Source: Zopfochytrium polystomum (Eukaryota; Chytridiomycota; Chytridiomycetes; Chytridiales; Chytridiaceae). From it: a DNA stretch of 64,000 bases. The translations under genes were made by a program, and so were the position numbers. Below are positions 19,328-33,100 of the stretch, in pieces. Within the stretch, counting starts at the first letter, position 1. Every line of letters starts with the position of its first letter. Under the pieces are notes generated by a model that was given only the letters and a program-made list of their open reading frames with translations, made no database searches and was not told the origin of the DNA. Location of the stretch: NCBI GenBank assembly GCA_025765615.1, contig JAIVFJ010000158.1, positions 62,001 through 126,000 on the forward strand. The letters are read 5' to 3'.

Positions 19328-20902
19328 TCAGAATGTACCAGCTTGAGCGGCGACGTGGCCTTGCAAGTCGTCCGTCCAATATGCATTGAGCCGATTGTAA
19401 GCATCTTGCTTGTATTTGAAGTATGATTTTTCTGGTGGAAGTTTGTGATCAAGAACTGTCAAAAATTGGAATAAGGAATTACCAGCGAGGCTGAGTTGAT
19501 AAATCAGCTTCGTGTTTGTCAAACAAGCACTGTACGCCTTTTGTATGTCGTCTGCAACGGCTTCATATGAAATAACTTTGTGCACAATCGGTTCTTGTTA
19601 GTCCTTGCTCGAACGAGTGGTGCAAATTGGTACCTGCATTGTTCAACCTTTGAAGTGCCTTCTTCAGAACGAAAGTTTTCTGGTGCACAAGTAGAGGCTG
19701 GTCCCTCCTCGTTAGTCTGCGGTACAACTTCCACAGGTTTTCGACGGCTCCACGAACAAAGTCTGCACGCTGCACGTCGTCTTGCGCAAAGAGGAATGGT
19801 ACCGACTCGTCCACTCGCTGCTGGTTGTTGACGGGCGAGAGCACCCGCACTGGGCAGAGAACAAGAGTGTCGTTTGCCACCGGAGCCAAAGCCGAGTCCG
19901 TCAAGTCGCCGGCAGACTTTATAGCATCGGCTTCATAGTTATCTGTTTCTGGGAGCTCACTGATCACCCGTCTGTTTCGCTTGGGGTTAGAAATAGATTA
20001 TCTGTGTCCGCGGTCGAACCTTAAAAATCCCGTGTAAACCCGCGAAGGACCAGCGTCCACAACTGGCAAGCCGATCGATTCGCCAAATTGAGTGACCTCC
20101 ACAAGGCGGTCGATTTTCAAACTCGGGTTTCCTTCTTCGTCTTCTTCAAACGGGGCCCGCCCGAAGTCGAAAAACCAGATTTTCTTTCCACTAGCGGACA
20201 AAAGTTAAAAAAATCCGCCTGATAAATATTAGGCACTCAACTTGAACCAGCCTTCCTCAGCAGGTGGGGTCACGGCGGAATCGTCGATCAGCTCGGTTCC
20301 CTTTGGAACAAGCGCGTACACATAAAGCCCTTGAGACTGGCGGGCCGAATCTAAGTCCGTTCGTTCGAAACTTTTGACCTGCATTTTAAAGGCACCTTAG
20401 GAGCACGAACGTCGCGCCATTGACGATTCGTACCGAATCAAAAGGAACGTCGCAGTCAACGACAAGTTCAATACGGTTCCAGAGACCCGAATACGACCCG
20501 ACGTCGCAGGGCGACGATTGGAAAATAGGACGACCAGCGGGCAAGCCGTTCGTGTAAACGGGGAAAACAACGTTGGAAACCTCGAGATTCGAAACGGTCG
20601 ACGGTGTCTGGATTGCTCCGAAATTGAAGCAACTTGCAAAGACCGGTTAGCACGAAAAGCACCGGCCAGACTCGCCATGAGTTTGCCTCTGCCGTCCACA
20701 CGCGACAACAAACCCATGAAAGGTACCTGGAGAGCTCTCCGTTCAGCCAAAAGTTTGTGCGGTATATGCCGGCGGCCGATGATCCCGTGAGATCCGAGTA
20801 CGCGGACGTGCAGGCTTTATCGAAATCGTTGACTGGCGCGGAAAGGGAGACTTGAGCGGCCGCAAGAGCGGCAGCTAGGGCAGCGGTCGATGGTAGCTTC
20901 AT
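19328..20902 (-). CDS. unknown secreted protein
   Basis: ATG at 20902 begins MKLPSTAALAAALAAAQ, a clear signal peptide ending near SLSAPV. Exon 1 (20902-20727) joins exon 2 from 20632 (acceptor TTTGCAAG), giving FNFGAIQTPSTVSNLEVSN and VYTNGLPAGRPIFQSSPCD. A 55-nt intron (GTACGA...ATGCAG) leads to VKSFERTDLDSARQSQG. A further intron leads to KKIWFFDFGRAPFEEDEEG and VEVTQFGESIGLPVVDAGP. The 3' exons (about 19967-19328) give ELPETDNYEADAIKSAGD and DHKLPPEKSYFKYKQDAYN, with a stop at 19328. The family is not recognised. The signal peptide, few cysteines and lack of a membrane anchor suggest export. It is divergent from DNA-PKcs, 257 bp apart, and convergent with NSA1. Confidence 0.7.
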
Positions 20903-21159
20903 GATTGTCAACCGCGTCGTATTCACTCCAAACAATCAAATTTTTCGCAATTCACTTTGACAACCACAACACGCGCGCGTCGATGAACAATGGCTTAAGT
21001 GCACACCTCTATACATGGATGGGTGGTGGGAAATGGGTTCTGGGCGTTGGGGTGTCTTCCACCCGGACACGTCTGTCCAAATAAACGCAAGGGGTGTTCC
21101 GGCAATCCATTTTAGCTTAGTGTAATTGGATCCGTGACAAGGAGCACCACAGAGCCAAA
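20903..21159. promoter_or_regulatory. shared upstream region of the secreted-protein gene and DNA-PKcs
   Basis: 257 bp between divergent starts. No TATA box was seen. Confidence 0.4.
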
Positions 21160-24100
21160 ATGGACGTTCCCCGCCTGCTCGAGGGCATGGCACAGTCAGC
21201 CGACGCCGCCGACGCCATCCTCGCTGATCTGCAGACCGCCTTCTCGGAGACTTGGCGCTCTCAAACGGGTAAGGGTTTTCTTTCGCTCAAGCGTGTTACG
21301 CCGCATCCGCTGCTCTCCCGACGGGCGGGGGTACGATACGGCCACCATGGTCGCGCCCCATGCTGCAACGTGGCTAGTCATGCAAGCAAAGCAGGCACTG
21401 TGATAACTTCTTCCTGGATAGGGCTGGTGATTTCGGCGATTTTCGACAAAAAAACCGGTTTACTCGCATTTCTCAAACAAAGACGGAACGACGTGAGCCC
21501 GAAGGCAAAATCCTTGGCATTTAGACTGCTAGCCGACGTTTTCGACAAATTGAATGCATCAGTCAAGACGCACTCGGCCGACGTTCAGGTAGGGTGATTC
21601 GTAATTCGCGGTTCTCTCACGTTGGGCAACCAGACGGTGTGTTGGGCATACTTTTCATCCAAAGAGTCGGCAGCAGTGAAGCGGTCGACAGTGTTCGTAA
21701 CGCTGACTCTTGTGGAGAATAAGCTCTTACAATCGGACGAGGTTAAAGCTCTGTTCGATCGGTAAGATTATCAAATTCCAACGGAGAAAATAACTCTCCG
21801 ATAAGGTACCTAGCAACATTTATTCAGAGTGAAACGAAACTAGTCTCAACTGGTCAGTTCGGCATATTTCTTCGAATTTCGAATTGAATACATACAACGC
21901 AGTCAAATCCAGCGTCCTGGAGCTGCTCGGCGCAGTCGCGCGGCACTACGCTGATTGTGTCACAGATTCGAGCCAACTGAGGAGGAAACTAATGTCGTCA
22001 CTTCAGACAATGATAAGCAGCTTGCAACCGGATATGGAGTTGATTTCTGGAGCGTTCATGGGATTCGGCCACTTCATGTTCACTTTCGCGTTGACTCCAG
22101 GTTGGTCAGTGCCACGTCATCACTTGTACTAATTTCAATAGCTGAGCGTGAGCAAGTGTTCGCTTGTGTCAGAAAGAGTATTGTTCCTGTGGATAATATG
22201 TCTCGCTACAGCGTTGCAACTGGTGGGTTGACCGCGTAAGGAGATGCGCTTCTTACACGCTGCCCACAGCTGGTATGACGATGATTGCGAATCATATTGA
22301 GCAGTTTCGGCAAGAGCTTTGTTCCGACAAAAAGACACTGTACTATTTTCACAGTTGCCTGAAAGCAATGTGCCAACACAAAAATCCCGAACTAAGCAAA
22401 TTGGGATTTAAGGCCACTGATGCGGTGTTACGCCAAATATCTCGATTTTTACTTGAAAGTCAGATCAACAGTGACGGAAAAGAAATTTTTTTGGTACGTA
22501 GAATCAGCCGCCGTGCCTGCCATTGACGGAAATTTTGGCAGAACTTCGTTTCGCATTACATTGAAAAGCTGAATTCGGAATATTTGGTTCTGAAGGATGT
22601 TTCTCAAGCGATCCGGGCACTGGGAATTTTCGCTGGCCCCTGCAAAATGTACATGCCAGATGAGGAACTTCTTAAGCTGCAGGATCTGCTCGTTCGGCGC
22701 GTCTCGGTCACTGTTTCGGACAGGTTTTGTCAGTCTGTTGCCAGACCACTATTGACATGACTGCAGTGTTACTGGTGATATGCACGTCCACTTGGGCTCG
22801 TTCATCGACTCATTTTCGTCCATCGGAAAGGAGCTCATGCATTTGGATGAGAGCTTCCTTTCAGCTTCAGGTTGGCGCTTTCTTCCTTCTCGGCTTCAAT
22901 AATAATGATTTTTCTCGAAGAACAAACTGCGAAAAATATGCTCAGTGAGTTTCCGAAACTTCGCCCTTACTACAAGGCGCCTGTGGCCAAGTCTTTCGTT
23001 TCGCTCCTTTGGATGATGCACGAGAAAGAAACCGTGCTTGAACCATTCTGGACCAAAATTGGTAAGTTTAATAATCTCGGGACGCGGTGCCTCACCGGTT
23101 GTTGCCAGCATATCATGCATTAGTGCTCAGCTCCATTTCTTCCGAGAGCGAGAGTGCCGAACTCGGCCCAACAGATTATCAAGAGTACACAGTTTTTTGG
23201 AAGTCCCTTTTTGAAGATAGCAACACCCTTGTGTCAGAGCCTTCTGCGAAGAAGAACTCTTTTCGGCGGATTCTTTACGACTGCATCATGGAAGTCATTT
23301 TGGAGCTTCCCAAGCAGTTGAATCTCAACATCAAAGAGCAAGGAGCAGAGGGAAGTTCCGAGGAGGGAGGCTCGTTGAACAAGGCTTGGTCTGGGGACAC
23401 TTCGAAGCTTCAAGCGGAAAATGCCAAAGACTTTATGATTCTGGTGGACTACAGCCGATTTTGCGAGTGGTTCATTGCGAATGTGGCCCCATCGTTTTTC
23501 CGGGAATGGATCTACAAGTTTGGGAAGCAGATAATCGCCTTTTCGACGAAGAACCCTTTGATAAGTGCCTTTTACAAACTATTGGCAGTTTGTCTGTGCA
23601 AGTGCGAGGAAGCTCGCATGTTCGCTGATATTTTAAAAAGGCCCATGGACGAAGCGGAGCTCGAAGTAAGTAATTCCATCCTCTTCTTTCATAAATGTAA
23701 CAAATTCAGGGTCTGCCAAGTGAAGTTAAGGATGATACGGACGAAACTGTTCAAAAATGCTACTGTCTGTTCCTGCGATTTTTGAAGGAGGTCATCTTTC
23801 GGATGGAGCAGTACAAGGACGACCTACGAGCAGCCTGCCTGAAGCTACTTCTCTCAGCTCCGATAGAACTGGTGGATCTGCGGAGATTCTCGGTGTCTGT
23901 GGTGTCCGCTTTTGAAATGGGTTTGACCTTCTTGCCACTAGCGGAGTTGGCTTTGAGTGCTCTTGAGACTTGGACTCACAAGTTGCCGCGTGCTCTTTTG
24001 CGTGAATATTTCAAAGTCATTCTTCCTGCTCTTGAGGATTTCTTGGTAGTTGATTTCTCTCCCACCGAGGACTCAGTTGATAAAAGTGCGAAACCTCTGG

Positions 24101-27100
24101 CTTTTTCGCGAAAAGCGTCGGCGTTGAAGAAGAAAAAGTCGCGAATGGCAACAGTATGTTTGAGTCCTTGCTTGGCCACGACGCCTAATTTGGACAAGGA
24201 TAACTCGTCTGCCATGCAACTGCAAGAGCTTCGCATTAGAATGTTAAAATATCTTGGAAGTATTGGATCCGACAACAAAATGCTTCTACATTCAGAAGCG
24301 ACTGAAGACCTTATCGCATGGGACTCGAAAAAAGTCCTCACAGTACGAATTCCATTCCAAGAGCTTGTCATGGACTTCCAGATTGGTTTGTATTTGATTC
24401 TCTTCTCGACTCGGAGTTCTCTCTCACCGACTTTTCGAAGACGACCTTCTCCCACGCATCATTGACCTTGCCGGATCTTCTCCTGATCGAAAGTTGAAAG
24501 TAGCAGCTTGCGAGCTTTTGCACTCTCTCATGATAATCATGATTGGAAATAGCCAGGCGTTTCTAGCTGAAAAGGACGCAAGAGTGAGCCTCTATTGAAT
24601 AATGACGTCTCCACATGAATACTCAATTACTTCCAAGAATCCCTATCATAAACTTTACATAAAAGTCTTCCCCGTACTGCTCCAACTTGCGGCCGATTTG
24701 GAGCCAGTGGCGCGCGATCTCTTCCGGCCCCTCACAATTCAACTCGTTCATTGGCTCACTAGGAACATGCAAAGTGAAAATCCGGAGACAATGGCCCTGC
24801 TGCAAAGCTGCTTCGACGCTGCGGTCAGCAGTAATGGGACGGTGCGTTTCTTATTCCTGCGAACTCGGCATAACAATATTTAAGCTTCGAGATTTCGGGG
24901 CGGACTGTCTCCTTGAGTATCTTAAATGGTCAATTAAGCACGCCACCGACAAAGTAAGCTTACAGGCGTCGATGAGCAACTTAACACTGTAATAGGAGCT
25001 CGCAGCGAACCCCTTCAACGTTAAGTCCCTTTTCAAGCGATTATACCTTCTTTGCGGTCATGCAAGTCCATTAAAGCGACTTGGAGCGGCTGTCATATTC
25101 AACAGGATATATCGAGAGTTTCGCGAAAGTCCACCGCTTGTTGACCTGTTCTCCCTTGAAATTTTTTACTACTTTATGCTAAGCCTGAAAATCTCAGGGT
25201 CGGAAAAGCCAGCTGAAGGTGAGGCATTTGGGAAGCTGGATTTTTCTTCCGGAAAAATCCCCCTCTCTCACCGGTTCGCGCTTTCAGTTGGTGCAAAGCA
25301 CGAAACGATAAAAGCTTTGAGGCATTTGCTGAAGATTGTCGAGATGAAATCAGATGTTTTTCTTAAGCCAACCAAGAATCGTCGCCCAGTACCCGCGTTA
25401 AGGAGCCCCGACCTTCCCTCATTTGTTGCATGGCTTTTCGAGCAGGCAGGAGGTTTAGAGTTGCAGTACGTCCACGAAAGCTTGGAAATATTCGATGCTC
25501 TGGTTAAGAAGCTTAGTGGTATCTTGACGGTTCAAATCACAACGCGTTTGTCTAATCGCTCTCAGGTGTCATCAACTGGTTTCAATCCAAGATCAAAGTT
25601 GACTTTGACTTTCCGATCCGAGTTATTGAGTATGGCTCCGGTGCCTCGGCTTCGGCAAGAACGAAATACCCCTTTGGGGAGCTGGAGGGATCGAATAAAT
25701 TCACGGTTTGGCTGAAGCATATACTTGTTGCGTTTGATAGCTACTTGTATTTGATTCGCTGCAAAGTAATCAATACCGATGCGATTCTCACAAGCAAACA
25801 ATCACACTTGGCCGAGGCTACGGAATACTTCATCGAAAGCTGCTTGAACACGAATTTGGCCGACACAGGAATGACTTCAGCTGAGCAACTGGCCTTTTCC
25901 AAACTGAAGAGCGACGTGGTCTTGCGAGTGCTGAATTTCAGCGAAGTCGCAGCAAAATCAAGTCCGCAAAGCCTTCCAGGGTTCATGGTGGCCCATTCTA
26001 TGTATTGGAAAGTTCTGGCCGGTTGCATCCTCTCTCCGGACTCCGTTGGGTTCGGCATCGATACAGCGAGCGATGCTCAATCCAGCCTGAAGGAGATATT
26101 GATTAGTCTAATACAACAGTTCAAGTCATCAAGCATCAAGCTTGAGACATTGTACGTTGAGCTTCAAGCCGAGTGTGAGAGTCAAGCAGTTCGTGAGCTT
26201 ACAAAGGAGCACACGCCATCTTCCTATGATCAACAGTTGCGGAAAGTAGAAGGTCTCCTATTTTTGAGGAAACTTGGCCTATTCGATGAAGTGGTGCTTC
26301 CTTTGGGTTTCTGGACGAATGCGTACCTCGCTTCTTTGTGCTCTAGAGCCTTGACCTTGTCCGTCGCTGTGGAAATAAATCGAAGAGACCTGGCTGCCTC
26401 GCTCGTTGAGCTGGCATTGTCGGAGAAATCATTTTTATTTGGTGCATTGGATCTCTTGATGGTGAGTAAGTCCTCAAATGTTTATTATCTCATATCGCCA
26501 CAAGCCCAAATGCAGCTCAGAGAATAATGGCCCACTCAAAGTGTACTCCAAGCTTAAGAAAACGGTAACTTCCAGAATTACTTACAAATCTAACTGGCTC
26601 GTAGATCAACGAAGCTTTGATTGGTGATGCCAATGTTGCAATCAAGTTTTTGGAAGAGAGACTTACCCACCCAATTTGCATGGAGATTTTGGCCTCTTTG
26701 ATCAACACCAACCCGATATCACTTTCCAACGATTTTCTTTCAAAGGTTCGCCCCCGATCGCCTCCTTTTCAGTGAAACCTGAAGTCCACTTGCTTCAGCT
26801 CCTCGCAGAACAAATGCTGATGCGGCGGCTTATTACAAGATCTCAGTCATCCAGGGCTGATTTTGTAAACTTTCTTCTGGTCGTGCTTCATGGTCGAGCA
26901 GCGGCTTTTAGAAAGAACAATGAATTGTGGAAGCCTTTACTGAACGCGTTTGCATCGAGCGTAGCTGGTTCTCGGTCGCTGGCTGAAATAAGCGAACTTC
27001 TCGCTGTTTTGCCAGATTTTTTGACTGACCCGGACCCTCCTGTGGTAGGTAAACTAATTGTCTTCCCTGTAGCGTAATCGTCATCATCTCAGATTGAGGA

Positions 27101-30100
27101 ATGTCTGTCGGACCTCGTTTCATCCAAGTTCCCGCTGAGCCCTGACGATTTGGCACAGGGATCTGAAAAGTTCGTTTGCGGGTCCAATTCTATTTTGCAA
27201 CACTCATCGATTCAATAACACCTTCGATTAGGTACATCGAATACGACGGGTGCATAAAACGACTGTTCCAAGCTATGATTGCCAGCTCGGATAACTTCTC
27301 GGTGGAGAAAGCCCTACTGCTTCATCTGTGTTCAGGGATGGAGAACACTTTTAGTAGCCAGTTTGAGGTTGCTGTGTTTCAGAAAGCGCAAAAGATTGAA
27401 TCAGCGGCTTTCGCTGCCCTCACCGAGTTTTGTAAAAAGTAATGCCAGCAGAAGACTATGAAGCCCCTAATATCTTTTCAAGGTACATATATGAAACAGG
27501 ACTGCCCGCCGCGGTGAGATGCAGGATTATGGAGCGAGTATTATTTCCGTTGCTAAATGGCTGCACCGGGCGTCTACGAAGCCACTTCTTCGCTATGAAT
27601 ATTAAAATGATTATGGATATCATTGCTGCACCTCTCCCCAATCAAGAGCAAGAGCTTCTTGACGCCATTCTCATTAGATCAGCGCATTTCGGTCTGATGC
27701 AAATATGCTACTCTTCACTTCCGGCAACGGCACTGCATTCTAAAACTGGAGAAGTGCTGCAAGCATTCATTAGTCCAGACAAAACTGGAGAGAAAGAGCT
27801 TACTCTCGCTCTAATTAAAGCGGCTAGTGATGTGAAGAAGAAGGCACCCCCTGTACCGAACGAGACGGGTTATAAGGAAAGGTTGCTTCTCAATGAGGCA
27901 GCGTACTGCGCGATGGCTGCCTGTTTGCTGGCAACTCAATCCCGTGCAAAGGTGATACATCGCCGACTAATACTAGTCCATTGACGGTAACCCCCGATAG
28001 GTCGAAATATTCACAGGGTATTTGTTTGCGGAGAAGCCGGTTCTTTGGGAAAACATGATTAATACTATGGTATTTGAAGCAACTTACATTCCGTTGACTA
28101 AAACATGTCCAGGAACCCATACACCTTGAAACTGATTTGGCAGAGGATATATTGCAGATAAGATTAGAAAATACTCAAAAGTCGTCAACCTCTGTGCCTT
28201 TTCAAAGAAGAAGTGCCAAGTATCTGGCCTCTCAATATCTCGCCAACAGCTCCCTCTCTTCAGTGAGTTTCTTGTGCTTTTCATTGCCCAAACTCATGAA
28301 AAAAGGTGGTCGAAAGCAATGGCGTGCGCGCCGAAAATGATGCCGGCTCTGATCTCAGCAGTGAGGCGCAAGAAACGCCTCAACGTTCGGGTGCGAAAGG
28401 AGGACCCGTAATAGACGAGGTTCGAAGTCTATATCGAGACACTCCCCAACCTCCAAGCTAATTGCGTCTGCCGTGCCGCAGGACTGGTTCAACTCAAAAC
28501 CGTTCATGAAATCCGTCACAGGGGTCATTTGGCAACTATCCCAAGAAGAACAGATCAGTCGAGACATGCCATCGTGGATGAAGGCGCTTCTACAAAAGCT
28601 CGAAAAAAGGGGTACTCGCTCATCTTACAACGAACAAAACTGACCATCTCTCAAGATACCCACATAAACGTTGTACTATTCTTGACTAAGATCATTTTGA
28701 ATCTGCCAACTCTTTTCAGCCCTTTTGCATCCTCTTTTTGGAAACCCCTCGCCAGGCTTGTAGCGGCGGGAGATAAATACGGCAGTGGATTGAATTACTT
28801 CATTCAGGTTTTGCGTTCATTCTCTCTTCTTTTCTGTCGCTCACGAAATGACTTAGGACGTGTTGCTATTACTTATCCAATGGAGCGGGCAAAACCCCGA
28901 GGCTTTTTCTGGTGCTGATTTAGAACTTGTTCTGAGCATGACGGTTTGTAGGTGAATGCGGGAATTTCTCTGACCTCAGTCAATTTAGCGATGGCTTGTG
29001 AGGCACACAGCGAACGATTCGCGAGCAAGAATTCGCAATAACATCCGACTCATCAGAAGTCTGATGGAGAACCTGAAGAATTACCTGATTGCTCCAACGG
29101 TAACGATCTCGAGATGTTTAACCTTCTCAATCGATATAATTAGGACGTTTTAACTGAGTTTCTGGCGATTGAGGAGGGGACAACCCCAGCGAAGCCGCTC
29201 TACTTCACCTCAGTCTATTACATTCAAATTTTCATTGCTAATTCAATTGATCCATTTGACCTGAGGGGTTTGTCCTCGCCAGACTCGGACGAACTCCAAT
29301 TCTACAAGAAGTTGGTTAAGCTTTTATCGCACAAATCCCTGGATGTGTATTCACTTAGCGCTGAGTGCCTTGGGCATGTTCTAAGGTTCCTCAAATCTGA
29401 AAAGCGATTAATCTTCCCGGACTTACTCGAGTGGATTACTCAAAAGGTGCAGGGAGTTTCTTATTAGCTTGCAATAACCAATTGCAGATCGGAGAATTGC
29501 TTTCCAAAACAGATCCGCGTCAGGTTATTACAATAACCAATAGAATTACCGTCGCCTTTCCGGATATTACCTCGACCTTTTACAAGAGACTTCTATACTT
29601 TTTTCCCCGGTTAGACTCAGATATGAAGGCAAAAGTATTGGAGACTCTTCTGAGCGGCGCAAGTGAACTCGAAGACCTTTACAGCGAGCTTATCGGCATA
29701 GATTTGATGGCTCTTATCCGCTACCGGCATGAGGACTGTCAATCTTTCGTTCTGGGAATCTTGGCAGTAATTTCCCCAAAGCTATCATCGAATCAAGTTG
29801 ACACCATCTTGAATGATGCTTTCGAGTATTGTGGATCCCACCCTTCCGAGAGATGCCGATCGGCCTTCTTATCCTTGGTATTTCAACTGTATCGGCGACT
29901 GGATACATTGAGCCACCAAGCGAAACAGCTCTTAAAGCTTGCGTTACTGAATGGCCTTTCGGATGTAGTCGATGAAATCCGGCAGAGTGTTGCAGCATTT
30001 TTCGAAGCGCAAGTGCTGAAAGATACTGATATATTTGGGCGGTTCGATGAGCTTCTAAGGCAAGGGAATGGCTGCAAGTGAAGCCACTAACTCAAAAACA

Positions 30101-33100
30101 GCGAATGGCACTTGAGTGAGGTTGAGAACACATTCATTCCTGCGGCTATCCAGTTTATATTCAACGCGTGCAAGCAGTCTCCCATTTTCGATAAGAAGAT
30201 TTTCGAGCACGGATTGCCAGAAGCTCGGTTTAACGATAGAAATCTTGCAATAAATGTTGATTGGATGGGCGTTTCGTCCATGGTTCCACTTTTCGCCGGC
30301 ACCCAGATGAAAACCCAGCGCAATCAGGTATTTGCAAAGTTTAATGTACTTTTCTAATTTTTCGAAGGATGACTTGGATGAATCCGAAGTTGGTCTACGA
30401 GCAACTTTGGACATGATCTGGACTCCAACGCAAGGTAAAATCACATAGTCGGATGCATTCCCTAACCCCATATTGAGATATCAATCCGTCCATGGCGAGG
30501 CAACTCTTTTCTGCATCCGCTCAGGAAATAGATAGCGTGCGACCACAAAGATTGAGTCAAACTCAAAGGTCGGGGCATGGGCACCGATCTTCCGCAAACA
30601 CCAACACTGCCTTTTTCTAACACTTACCACAGTGCCAGCACTGCTCCAACAGTGGTGCGGAGAGTCAGGCGCTATGCGGCCACAAATCCCCGCAGCTTTG
30701 CCGATGATAGTGAAAGGAAGAAAAGGGTTGCGGAAAAGCAGCTAAATTTGCAAAGAGAGGCGCGTAGTCGAAAAGTGACGCTTTACAGGCGATACCGAGA
30801 TGGAGAGCTGCCAGACATTGAGATTACCCACAAAAATTTCATCGAACCTCTTCAGCTCCTTGCGGCAAGGGACACCGATTTTGGAGGTCAGATTCTCAGT
30901 CTGCTGACGATAAAAATTTTCCATGAGATGGAGGGAAAAGTATGGAGTGTCCTAAAATGCACTCGTATACTTACTCGATCCTGCTAGGTTGATGAAGCAA
31001 AATGCCAAGCACTCGAGGACGCTTTATCGTCTTGCGCTTCCCGATCATCCATGTATTTCCCCCCTTTTGTTACTTTCATACTCCATGTCCTCTTCGATCT
31101 TCCGAAGATTGGGGCAAAAATATCTCCAAAGACAATATCGCGAATTTCCATCAGCAGTTCAAATGTCGCGCTTGGTTCTCTTGTCTTGTAAGTTTTCCTT
31201 CCGCAGACAAAAGTTGAACCTTTATCTCTGAAGGGAGAAAATTGCGGAGAAGCACGTGGAACCCGGTCAAGGTAGACTTTGGAAATGCCTGCCTTTCTGA
31301 CTTCACTGCAGGCTCCAAGAGGCAAAAGACGCAAACGAGCGGAGCAGCGAGGAGTCCAAAAGCGTTGGTGGAGATTGCAAAGATGTATCGTGCTATCAAC
31401 GACGGGGACGTATACCGATCAATATTTGAGTCCATGGTGTCATTAAGTGAGGTTACGAAAGGTTGGTCATGTGGCTCATCGATGTATTCATTCTGACTCG
31501 CGTGAAGCCGCAACGGCGGCAGAATCAATTGGAGATTACGATATTGCTCGGGACAATTACATTTATGGTTTAAACACCGAAGGAGTAGCTGTATCTGATG
31601 CGGAGGCAAGTGAAGTCCTTGCCTTTGCGTGCCCCTTATTATGATATCAGCCGGACTTGTGGGCCGAAGGAAGACTACATTGCATGAATGTTCTCGGCGA
31701 CTGGAGCAATTTGTTTCTGGCCTTGAGGAAAGACGTCGAGGGAAACTGGAATACACTTTGGGAAGACGAAAAGAGAGACATTTATTTGCCACTGTTCGTT
31801 CGATCGATCACGAAACTGCCTGGAGGATATGTGGACGAAGATGGTGCGAAATTCGAACTTTTATCATCCTCTCAAAGCTTTCAGGAATATTGCATCATTG
31901 GGACCCAACAGGAACCCCACTTACTAAATTTGTCGCGGAGAGTAAAGCTTTGGGGTGGAAATGGTGAGAAGAATCCATCGCCACTCCTCAAATCACATTC
32001 TAACAAAGATCCACACCCAAGGGAGTACTTACAGCGCTTTGAGATAAAAGGTAGGAGCGCAGACGGAGGCGTCGCTCACATTTCTGCGTAAGGTCTTCTT
32101 GCATCAGCATTTCAAGAGAAAGACTTTGCTTTGTCGCAATACTACACGACGAAAGCCTTCAAAAACTTTCTTTATCATTCTCAACTGTGCCATCGTCCAA
32201 TTTTTCTCAGAGACTTGACTTACTCGGAGAGCTCCAGATGGTTCGTGATGGTTTGAGAATTGATGCACAGCTTACTGTCGTCATCGGCTCCTAGCTCGTC
32301 GAGCACGTCGAAATCGAAGCTGCTCTCAGCAAACCGGAAGCAATGACTGGTCTATTGAAGTCATGGGGTGAAAGGTACATTCCCGGTGCACACTGCACAG
32401 TCTTACGAGTGACGACCAGGTATCCTTCCGATAGTCTGGATTTCATCACTGTTTGGGACGACATCGTCGACTGGAGGGAGAAAGCGTTAAACCAATTTCT
32501 CTCTGTATGTTATTCAGCCCCCTCGTGTCATGGAAGCTTTGTGTTAAATCGGCTCTAGGACGATTCCCGTGTCCGTGGCAACATTCGATCGGATATTAAC
32601 TCCCTTTTGACTCAAGACGCCTGCCGAATTGCCCAGGCTGCGGAGAACCAACGAATCTTTGCAGTGGCTGACAAATGGCTAGAAAAGGCTAGCAAAATGG
32701 AGGAGGACTTCTCCCCCTCATTTCTGCTGCAGTACTTGTCGTTCGCTTGGAATAAGTCGCAGCAATTTATTGAATCAGACAGCAGAGTGACCATCTTGAG
32801 TAACATTGCTCAGCATTTGCGGTACAACAAGGTAAGATGACAAAGTTTAAATACGGCACTTCGTTTCGAACTCGTCGCTTCTTACTTCGGCGACCTAGGA
32901 CAAAATTGCCCGAGTGACAGTGCCACAACGAGTCAAATTTTTCGGCCTCCAAATGAAAATTCTAGGAACCATAGTTGAGGATGTGATTGTTAGCCGGGAT
33001 CAAGATCTTGCTCGATTGATTCTAAGGAGCAAACAAATTCGAAGACACTTTGCGCTCGGCGATGGGCCGTCGTTGGACGAATTTGTTGTTAACGCTTTTC

